A stretch of DNA of 64,000 nt, taken from NCBI RefSeq assembly GCF_910592395.1, contig NC_088309.1, positions 7,816,501 through 7,880,500 on the forward strand. Reading direction: 5' to 3'. The notes beneath the pieces were generated by a model. It ran no database searches. It had not been told where the DNA came from and saw only the letters and a program-made list of their open reading frames with translations. This document shows positions 50,601 to 59,507 of the stretch, one piece after another. A program made the position numbers and the translations under genes. This stretch comes from Lineus longissimus (lineage: Eukaryota > Nemertea > Pilidiophora > Heteronemertea > Lineidae). The first letter of the stretch is position 1; each line of letters opens with the position of its first letter.

Positions 50601-51464
50601 CCTGTGGGAGACTGTTTGAAAACTTCATGCACCAATATCTACAGTTGCAATTGCTAACAGTTTCGTACTTGGTGCAGAATAGAAAGTTGCCGTAACGTAC
50701 TTTAAAATTATAATTAGTAAGGTCCCAAAAGTTTCCAATCTACGCGTGCGGCTTTCAACTGGAAGGCAATACTGTTTTTTTACGCCACTAATTTAAAACA
50801 GCAGAGAAACCACTAGACCACACCGAATCTACATTCATCACACATGTTACTTCTGAAACAATTTTCTTTTACTTCTTCGCTTAGTGGCCAGATACATCAC
50901 TTGTGAGTAATTCCATGGTATCAAAAAGTCACGGAATGGGCTCAAGAGGTTTTTCAGGATTACTGAAAGCTTTTACGGCGTTCCATTTCTCTGTAAAAAA
51001 CTTTATTTGGTGCATATTTCTAATGACTGAAAAAAAATTAAGGGCGACGTTTAAAAAGCTCAAAAACCTTTGAAAATTCGAAGGGGATAAATGAGCCGTT
51101 GTTTGAAAATATTTATCTAAAACTTCAAGAACGCAATCAAATACTTAGAACAACGCTTATTTCAAGTAAATTACATAATGCTCGAATTTTGCAAATTTCT
51201 TCATTAATTGGCTGAACATCCTGAACAAGTACAAGCAGTCAAAATGCTCGGATACATCGATTGTGAAACACGTATACATGTAGTGAAGATCGTAACTGAT
51301 GCATTACTCGGATATAGAGAATCGTTCGAATACCGCAAGGGAATGGATGGCTAATCCATACCAATGAAGTCGAGTGTCCCTGTAGATAGTATGACAAATT
51401 GTTATGGTTGCTACAGACTAAATGACTTGCTTATAACTTGGTTGCAGTGCGTGATGTCAGGTCG
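47641..51464. other. Single-copy DNA, no gene seen
   Basis: The 93-codon frame at 48821-49102 (plus) is hydrophobic in places but overlaps another plausible frame, and no family is recognised. The left TAA target duplication of the Harbinger element follows at 51465-51467. Confidence 0.4.
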
Positions 51465-51467
51465 TAA

Positions 51468-51778
51468 AGCCCGCACCACACGGTGAAATTTGCGTGATGC
51501 AAGTGACACGCGTGCACGTTGCGACAGGCAAATTCTCACTGTGTGGGGCCGTTTTTTGCTGCGTATCTTCCTCGCGTGTCGAGACGCAGCCGATCTAGCA
51601 TGTTTGATATTTTCTCGACACGCGAGGAAGTTAATCACCGTGTGGGGGCTACCTGCAGCAATGTTGCGCGAGTTCGACGAATCACAACAAGCAGATCGGT
51701 CACATGATTTATAGGTCAGTCACATGATACTGCTGTTACTCCGTCGGAGGCGGCGGCGGAGGCGGCGCCGCGTGGACC
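51468..51778 (+). repeat. Left long inverted arm of the Harbinger element
   Basis: Nearly identical to the reverse complement of 52114-52506. Internal landmarks are CTCACTGTGTGGGG, a CTCGCGTGTCGAGA near-palindrome, ATCTAGCATGTTTGAT (51593-51608), GGTCAGTCACATGATA and the arginine-coding CGG/AGG tract. An 82-bp deletion relative to the right arm joins CACATGATA directly to CTGCTGTTACTCC. Confidence 0.9.
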
Positions 51779-52029
51779 GTAGTCTTTGGACAAGGCCATG
51801 GATTCAGAGAAGAGAGGATAAGGGGGCCTATGCAAATCTAATTGCTGAATTGCGGGAGGAGGACCCCATGAAGTATCGCCAGTTCCACAGAGTGCGGGTC
51901 GAGGAATTTCAGGAATTGCTCGAGATGGTGGGGCCGCAGATACAAAGGCAGGATACAGTAATGCGACGCAGTATCGATCCTGGCCAGAGACTTGCTGTAA
52001 CCCTGCGCTTTTTAGCAACGGGTAGGTAA
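51724..52029 (+). pseudogene. PIF/Harbinger transposase exon 1, start altered, catalytic part missing
   Basis: The frame encodes an Arg-rich tract, then WTRPWIQRREDKGAY, then LIAELREEDPMKYRQFHRV, EFQELLEMVGPQIQRQDT and RLAVTLRFLATG. This is the conserved N-terminal region of Harbinger transposases, including their GP.I..QDT and RL.VTLRFLATG blocks. A donor-like GGTAGGTAAAA follows LATG directly, where an intron would be expected. Nothing downstream encodes the DDE nuclease domain; the next sequence is the right inverted arm. The ATG used at 51724 appears to have been brought in frame by the 82-bp deletion; the ancestral start is preserved only in the other arm. It cannot encode an active transposase. 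Confidence 0.85.
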
Positions 52030-52096
52030 AATTCCTTGGTTATCTGGATGCATCTTTATCCCTCAACAGGGCACGTCACGAAAGTTACATTGTTGG

Positions 52097-52195
52097 TCAC
52101 CTGGGGTCCATTGGGTCCACGCGGCGCCGCCTCCGCCGCCGCCTCCGACGGAGTAACAGCAGGAGAATAAGGGCAATTTGGTCTTCTTGGTCCAT
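52097..52195 (-). pseudogene. Inverted copy of the transposase N-terminus with ancestral start
   Basis: On the minus strand an ATG at 52195 opens MDQEDQIALILLLLLRRR, running on through ten arginines to VD and reaching a TGA at 52097-52099 after 32 codons. The Arg tract and VD match the plus-strand exon exactly, after which the sequences part. The acidic start followed by a Leu run and an Arg run is what I would expect of an intact Harbinger N-terminus. This is evidence that the right arm is a reversed duplicate of the element's 5' end. Confidence 0.75.
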
Positions 52196-52506
52196 AATAC
52201 TTCTCATAGGATTTGACAGTTCCCGGGCGCTGCCATTTTGGTATCATGTGACTGACCTATAAATCATGTGACCGATCTGCTTGTTGTGATTCGTCGAACT
52301 CGCGCAACATTGCTGCAGGTAGCCCCCACACGGTGATTAACTTCCTCGCGTGTCGAGAAAATATCAAACATGCTAGATCGGCTGCGTCTCGACTCGCGAG
52401 GGAAGATACGCAGCAAAAAAACGACCCCACACAGTGAGAATTTGCCTGTCGCAACATGCACGCGTGTCACTTGCATCACGCAAATTTTCACCGTGTGGTG
52501 CAGGCT
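52114..52506 (-). repeat. Right long inverted arm of the Harbinger element
   Basis: Reverse complement of the left arm, plus 82 bp of extra sequence (about 52160-52240) containing CAAAATGGCAGCGC and the ancestral start codon. ATCAAACATGCTAGAT (52363-52378) is the partner of 51593-51608. Confidence 0.9.
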
Positions 52507-52659
52507 TAATCGCCAAACTTATATAGGAAATGGTCGATATTCTCTTTTATGAGCAGGCGAGTCTCAGCATACTCGTAATGGACAAAACACTAAAGTATGC
52601 ATCAGTTACTCCACAACTCGTAACGGTGGAGTAGACATTACGCTTTTTGGCCTGTTAGG

Positions 52660-52911
52660 GCTTACCTCGCAGCTAAATATATTCAGGCCCAGCCCGATAA
52701 AATAAAAAGATAAAAAGTTGAAAGTTCTTCCACCAGTGCTTTATAATGTACAACATTCTCAAAGCGTATTTCATTATTCTATTGTCTTTAAACAAAGCCC
52801 GCTCGCACCTAGGCCTAAATTCCCACTGTGTCATCAGAGGGTTATCTGTGCATATCTTGATAACATCGACCCCCAGGAAACAGCTGGGTGTCGATGGGCC
52901 TAAACCAGCAA
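52660..52911 (+). repeat. Dispersed repeat family, copy 2 of 4
   Basis: Core 52779-52911: CTATTGTCTTTAAACAAAGC, CTCGCACCTAGGCCTAAATT, AGGGTTATC, CTTGATAACATCGACCCC, AAACAGCT and CCTAAACCAGCAA. An upstream part (CTTACCTCGCAGCTAAATAT at about 52660) is shared with copy 3, so the full unit may be about 250 bp. It lies about 150 bp beyond the Harbinger element. Confidence 0.75.
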
Positions 52912-53287
52912 GAGATGATAAATGCAATGTAAATTGAGTGCGTGAAGACAACAGAAGGATAGCGATCGATCATCTCGGAATTAATTCGTTCACACAACTT
53001 ATAAAAAAAACTACGCATTTTTGCTCTTAATGCCCAGGTGCTATGCGTGCTTTCTGTCAATTTTGTGGTTACCGATCGATCTGTTGATACTGATATGTCA
53101 CGCACCTGTTATACACCCGGGACCTTTTTTGCGTAATTGAAATCTGTGTCGGCAGAGAGAATATGCTTCGATTTCTTTGGCGAATATTTTTCTTGATCGA
53201 CTATAACACATTTCCCCTTCTTTGCGGCTCAGGTGCCGCGTCCTTATTGAAAATAATCACTAGTGTAGAGAAAACGTTATTGTTCCT

Positions 53288-53472
53288 CTTACCTCGCAGT
53301 TAACTTTAATACATGCCGAGCCAAATACACGGTCTATTGTCTTTGAACAAAGCCCGCTCGCACCTCGGCCTAAATTCCTATTGTTCTTCTATCTTATCAA
53401 AGGGTTATCAGGACAAGTCTTGATAATATCAACCCCCGCGAAACAGCTTTATGGGGAGTCCTAAACCGGCAA
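53288..53472 (+). repeat. Dispersed repeat family, copy 3 of 4
   Basis: Starts with CTTACCTCGCAGTTAACTTT. The core 53334-53472 has CTATTGTCTTTGAACAAAGC, CTCGCACCTCGGCCTAAATT, AAGGGTTATCAGGACAAGTC and CCTAAACCGGCAA. The spacing between head and core is about 70 bp shorter than in copy 2. Same orientation as copy 2, about 555 bp away. Confidence 0.75.
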
Positions 53473-55357
53473 CAGGAAATAAAGGTAAGACGAATTTGGA
53501 TTTCAATAATCCTTGTTTTAGCCCCCTAAAATTGCATACATATCTCATTGTCAAGCCTATTACTCCAAATCAGACCGGTAATTGAATCATCTCTATTCCA
53601 AAGCTGCTGCTTATGATCAGGTTATTTTCATAAGTAATTGCCCCGAGGCGAACATGCCCCGTTACTCAGATTGATTTGTCCGCGACAGGCTTGTCCTCTT
53701 GGATCGGTCGACAGTATCATTGACTTATCCTTGTCAATAGTGCACGGTGTCGTAGTTACCAATATCCTCCGTACATTGATCGGGTTTGTCTGGTGATGGT
53801 TCAGGGACGAACTATTGGGGTAAAGTCCGATATGGACAGCTAATGATATTTCGGTGACAACGGACAGGATAATAATTTGTTACTCATTGGTCAAATACAA
53901 CATTTAATTCAATGATTTCATACATTCCAATCGACCCGTGATATGTAGAGCTAATAATAACATAAGAAGCATGTTAGTGTAAAGTATAAGTTACGAATAT
54001 CTTGTCCTGAAAAAGCAAAATATATTTATCTATGTAGCTTCGACTTTTCTATATGAAAGAATACGCTGCTGATAAAAGCTATACACAGGCTCAGAAGACC
54101 ATACTTTCACCACCAGGAGACTTTACGCACTAGTACTAGTGGTTTGAGAAACTTCCTAGAAGAAAATCGAGAGCAAGATATTTTGATTCGACTCATTAGT
54201 TTTAGACCCAATGACAATTCTGTGAAGCAAAAATGTGGGCCTAGCCGAAAGAAAACAAACTGAATTCATTGAGACAATTGCAAAATTACACCCAACTTCA
54301 CGAAAATGTTCTTTGGGTATCTCTAGTGAAAGCATAGTTGTCCATAGTATTTCTTTTTCCACCCTGTATAGCTCGTCCACCAGTGGTCAATAAGACGATG
54401 ATATCCATTTACTCCACCGAAAGGAATCGAATTTAAACTCGAGAATCCAATCGGGTTGCCTGAAAAGGCCATTTCCACGCATGATTGATCCCCTCTGGTG
54501 GTATGATTTACCATTTACCATATTGAACGAAGATGGATTATATTTCACCCACAGATTGTATCACAGATTTTGGTCGCTTCGACTGTACATGATAGTAATC
54601 CTGTCCCTATGGCAGGAAAATCTGTCCGTAGGATAAAGTGTCCGGGGACAAATTATTTCCTGATGCGCGTTTGATCACAGATTGATGGTCAAGGGTCTCA
54701 ATATACAACCATACAATGTCATGTACCGTAGTCTATCATCATGCAGCATGGAAGGAGATTTTTCCAGGGGGCATTATGATGTAATGGAAAGACATAACAT
54801 CTCATTCATCAGTGTTTTGTTGCACGGAAAAATGTTCCGTGGTACATGTATTTGATCATAATTTCTCCCCAGCTTAGTTTTATCGGGATTAAATCACAAC
54901 TACAACGAAATGTTAAGTTATCTGTAAAAGTGAGGTTAAAACCATGCACTTTTGTCATGGTCATTGTTTTCACTGGCCATACGTAATCCATCGCCGATAA
55001 AAATAGGTCAAGACTTGATTCCACGAGAGTTTTTGCAGCACGGCAATGAGACAAGGCATTAAGGTTGGATACGTCTCCTCCCCGTCTCGCCAAATGAAGC
55101 ATTCCATCCTAATCACGCGAATCACGCACGATACTTACTCAAATCTTATTCTCCTCACGCAGGCAGCTGGCCTTTTAAGGGATCAATATAGATACATCTA
55201 GTTGTTAATCTAAAGGTGATTTCATATCGTCTGCTGTCTCATTCAATGGCCTCGTCTCGTATCGACCTTGACAGTGATAAACTGAGCCCTTACGTTCCCG
55301 TCGTTTCTATAAATGGACGTGTCTGTTTGGTTGAACCCTCGGTCATAACGAAGTCTT
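53473..55357. other. Single-copy DNA, no gene seen
   Basis: Minus-strand frames of 63-97 codons are present, but none has a recognisable domain. Nothing else supported. Confidence 0.4.
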
Positions 55358-57823
55358 TCTTCATCATCATCTTCTCCTTCTCCCTCTCCTTCTCCCTCTC
55401 CTTCTCCTTCTCCCTCTCCTTCTCCATCTCCTTCTCCATCTCCCTCTCCTTCTCCATCTCCTTCTCCATATCCATCTCCATCTCCTTCTCCCTCTCCTTC
55501 TCCGCTCCCTCTCCATCTCCTTCTCCCTCTCCATCTCCATCTCCATCTCCTTCTCCATCTCCATCTCCATCTCCATCTCCTTCTCCTTCTCCTTCTCCAT
55601 CTCTATCTCCATCTCCTTCTCCATCTCATCTCTATCTCCATCTCCATCTCCATCTCCATCTCCATCTCCATCTCCATCTCCATCTCCATCTCCATCTCCA
55701 TCTCCATCTCCATCTCCATCTCCATCTCCATCTCCATCTCCATCTCCATCTCCATCTCCATCTCCATCTCCATCTCCATCTCCATCTCCATCTCCATCTC
55801 CTTCTCCTTCTCCTTCTCCATCTCCATCTCCATCTCCTTCTCCATCTCATCTCTATCTCCATCTCCATCTCCATCTCCATCTCCATCTCCATCTCCATCT
55901 CCATCTCCATCTCCATCTCCATCTCCATCTCCATCTCCATCTCCATCTCCATCTCCATCTCCATCTCCATCTCCATCTCCATCTCCATCTCCATCTCCAT
56001 CTCCATCTCCATCTCCTTCTCCATCTCCATCTCCATCTCCATCTCCATCTCCATCTCCATCTCCATCTCCATCGCCATCTCCATCTCCATCTCCATCTCC
56101 ATCTCCATCTCCATCTCCATCTCCATCTCCATCTCCATCTCCATCTCCATCTCCATCTCCATCTCCATCTCCATCTCCATCTCCTTCTCCTTCTCCTTCT
56201 CCATCTCCATCTCCATCTCCTTCTCCATCTCATCTCTATCTCCATCTCCATCTCCATCTCCATCTCCATCTCCATCTCCATCTCCATCTCCATCTCCATC
56301 TCCATCTCCATCTCCATCTCCATCTCCATCTCCATCTCCATCTCCATCTCCATCTCCATCTCCATCTCCATCTCCATCTCCATCTCCATCTCCATCTCCA
56401 TCTCCATCTCCATCTCCATCTCCATCTCCATCTCCATCTCCTTCTCCTTCTCCTTCTCCATCTCCATCTCCATCTCCTTCTCCATCTCATCTCTATCTCC
56501 ATCTCCATCTCCATCTCCATCTCCATCTCCATCTCCATCTCCATCTCCATCTCCTTCTCCTTCTCCTTCTCCATCTCCATCTCCATCTCCTTCTCCATCT
56601 CCATCTCCATCTCCTTCTCCATATCCATCTCCATCTCCTTCTCCCTCTCCTTCTCCGCTCCCTCTCCATCTCCTTCTCCCTCTCCATCTCCATCTCCATC
56701 TCCTTCTCCATCTCCATCTCCATCTCCATCTCCTTCTCCTTCTCCTTCTCCATCTCTATCTCCATCTCCTTCTCCATCTCATCTCTATCTCCATCTCCAT
56801 CTCCATCTCCATCTCCATCTCCATCTCCATCTCCATCTCCATCTCCATCTCCATCTCCATCTCCATCTCCATCTCCATCTCCATCTCCATCTCCATCTCC
56901 ATCTCCATCTCCATCTCCATCTCCATCTCCATCTCCATCTCCTTCTCCTTCTCCTTCTCCATCTCCATCTCCATCTCCTTCTCCATCTCATCTCTATCTC
57001 CATCTCCATCTCCATCTCCATCTCCATCTCCATCTCCATCTCCATCTCCATCTCCATCTCCATCTCCATCTCCATCTCCATCTCCATCTCCATCTCCATC
57101 TCCATCTCCATCTCCATCTCCATCTCCATCTCCTTCTCCATCTCCATCTCCATCTCCATCTCCATCTCCATCTCCATCTCCATCGCCATCGCCATCTCCA
57201 TCTCCATCTCCATCTCCATCTCCATCTCCATCTCCATCTCCATCTCCATCTCCATCTCCATCTCCATCTCCATCTCCATCTCCATCTCCATCTCCATCTC
57301 CTTCTCCTTCTCCTTCTCCATCTCCATCTCCATCTCCTTCTCCATCTCATCTCTATCTCCATCTCCATCTCCATCTCCATCTCCATCTCCATCTCCATCT
57401 CCATCTCCATCTCCATCTCCATCTCCATCTCCATCTCCATCTCCATCTCCATCTCCATCTCCATCTCCATCTCCATCTCCATCTCCTTCTCCTTCTCCTT
57501 CTCCATCTCCATCTCCATCTCCTTCTCCATCTCATCTCTATCTCCATCTCCATCTCCATCTCCATCTCCATCTCCATCTCCATCTCCATCTCCATCTCCT
57601 TCTCCTTCTCCTTCTCCATCTCCATCTCCATCTCCTTCTCCATCTCCATCTCCATCTCCATCTCCATCTCCATCTCCATCTCCATCTCCATCTCCATCTC
57701 CATCTCCTTCTCCATCTTCTTCTCCATCTCCATCTCCATCTCCATCTCTTTCCTCTACTCGTTATTCTTTCTCTCCATCTTCTCTTCCTTTGTTTTGTCA
57801 TCCTCCTGCTTTTTCTTTTTTTT
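55358..57823. repeat. Compound TCTCCA hexamer microsatellite of 2.5 kb with higher-order structure
   Basis: Almost entirely (TCTCCA)n with TCTCCT and TCTCCC variants, so one strand is pyrimidine-rich. A 5-bp slip producing CCATCTCATCTCTATCTCC recurs eight times, near 55624, 55845, 56228, 56485, 56777, 56986, 57345 and 57530. Each slip shifts the frame, which is why a long plus-strand frame (55216-57825) changes from Ser-Pro to His-Leu to Ser-Ile dipeptides, and the opposite strand reads Glu-Met or Arg-Trp. These frames are artefacts of a stop-free hexamer. A leader block with ATATCCATCTCC and CTTCTCCGCTCCCTCTCC appears twice (about 55466 and 56619), marking an internal duplication. Confidence 0.95.
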
Positions 57824-59370
57824 AATCTCATTTTATCGGTTTATCGGTCAGTATCAGCAATGATTTAGATGTTGCACTCTTATGATATGTATTAGTACTT
57901 TTATGATACCGCTCCGTCAAGTACAGACGCAGACAAATTACATCCATGCTATTAAACCTGACTTCAAAAACAGACCCAGAAATCTGCCTTCTTATATTCG
58001 TACAGGAGAGCAACTTACTCTGAGACAACTACTGACTGATGATTTCAAAACTACCCAACCAAACTTCAAAGAAAAGAGTCAGCGAAATAGCTAACCACGT
58101 GTAATCTTCTGGTGTAATGTTTCTGAGCGAAGACTTCTTTGATCCGCCGTTGAACGAAATACCATTACACGCTGCAGTGTCGGTGACAGTCTGTCGGATT
58201 TTTCGATAAGTTGTGCTATAGATCTTTCAACTTCACTTCGATGCCAGATGAAAGCTGGTAACCGCCTTAAATTTTGAAAGACACGTTTTCATTTAGGAAT
58301 GCAAAGCAACGCTAGGTTGTCTAGAAAGATAAGGAACGGCGTTATATATAAACATCCGACTGTTTGTTGCTTTTGGCTACTTGGCACTTCCGTACATTAC
58401 CGGTTGCCTTTTGATAACCCACCTCGTCCTAAAAGTCAATTATCGCCATCACAATTTGCCATCTCTGAAACCCTTCTGAAAAATGAGTCAAAAGAAAGCC
58501 ATTACCCGTTATCTATGTGTAAATCTGTTCACTTGTGGTAATGGAACTCATTAGTGGAATATGGCCATCACTTCATTGTCATTGCAGTCACCTGGTTCCG
58601 TAGGAGGAAATCACTTCTGAGGTCAACAAATGAAAATTGGCAGGTTTCGTTAATTATTAATGTGTGAATAAGTGAACCTTCCCTTTGTGGATTCGTCACA
58701 TGATTATGATTTATGGTTGGATGGTGGCATGGTCGGATATACCTTCATTGAATACGTACAATGCTACTCTACACAATTGATGGGAACTGATGGTGTTTGG
58801 TTCCCATCATCAAATAATCTTAACACACCACACCTGTGGAGCCAGAGTCATTTTCTTCCAATAATTTCCTTGACCCATGCAGCGCCTCCCGTTGTATTAT
58901 CATTTTTCATCAGAAAAATAACAATGGTATCCTTCCTGTGACTTAGCCGTTTCAGAATGATAACAATACATCTTTACATGCCCCGAGTCACGTCCTCGTC
59001 TGTGTCCGGCGCGGAAGGGATGATCTTCCCCCAATGATTTATGACTTGTGCCGTGCCGTGCCTGAATATACATGCAAATCTCGGTCAACCACAGCTGCTA
59101 CTGATTTTGCCAGGTTATGGTAATGTTATCATCTTTGGGGAAGAAAAAGCTTCTTTTGACGAATGAGCTTCCTATGACTAGGTGATAAATAATTCCGGCC
59201 AAAGTAGTCTACCTAATCAGTGGATAAAAGTAGCCGCACTTTCATGCAAACCAAGGTTACAATTTATGAGCTCGATTTTATTTACGCTTGATGTTTTCGG
59301 CCCTTATTACATGTATCGTGTCGAAAGAGCGATTCGAATGTTTTCAATGCGTTGATTCGCCCTTACCGCT
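57824..59370. other. Single-copy DNA, no gene seen
   Basis: Short frames of 60-90 codons on both strands, none recognised. Confidence 0.4.
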
Positions 59371-59507
59371 ATAGGTCTATCGACTCCCATGTAAGCTGTT
59401 TCGTGTGGCCGATATTATCAGGAGTTGTCCTGATAACCCTTTGAGAAGATTGAAGAACAATTGGAATTTAGGCCTAGGTGCGAGCGGGCTTTGTTTAAAG
59501 ACAATAG
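59371..59507 (-). repeat. Dispersed repeat family, copy 4 of 4 (reverse orientation)
   Basis: The reverse complement reads CTATTGTCTTTAAACAAAGC, CTCGCACCTAGGCCTAAATT, AAGGGTTATCAGGACAACTC, CGAAACAGCTTACATGGGAG. It is closest to copy 3 in its centre (both have TTGTTCTTC before the GGGTTATCAGGACAA block). Confidence 0.75.

Larger units (their letters stand above)
51468..52506. mobile_element. PIF/Harbinger-type DNA transposon derivative, 1039 bp
   Basis: Flanked by TAA on both sides (51465-51467 and 52507-52509), the 3-bp TWA-type duplication typical of PIF/Harbinger. The ends are AGCCCGCACCACACGGTGAA on the left and AGCCTGCACCACACGGTGAA on the right when reverse-complemented. The inverted arms are very long (311 and 393 bp). 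Between them is a remnant of transposase exon 1 on the plus strand. The DDE catalytic domain and the Myb-like second protein are absent, so the element is non-autonomous. The right arm carries an extra 82 bp absent from the left, including a second copy of the transposase start in reverse orientation. Confidence 0.92.

Noticed and set aside
55216-57825. 869-codon open frame on the plus strand and several long opposite-strand frames
   Set aside because: All are readings of a stop-free hexamer repeat: dipeptides change only when the array slips by a non-multiple of three, and both strands are open. Not genes.
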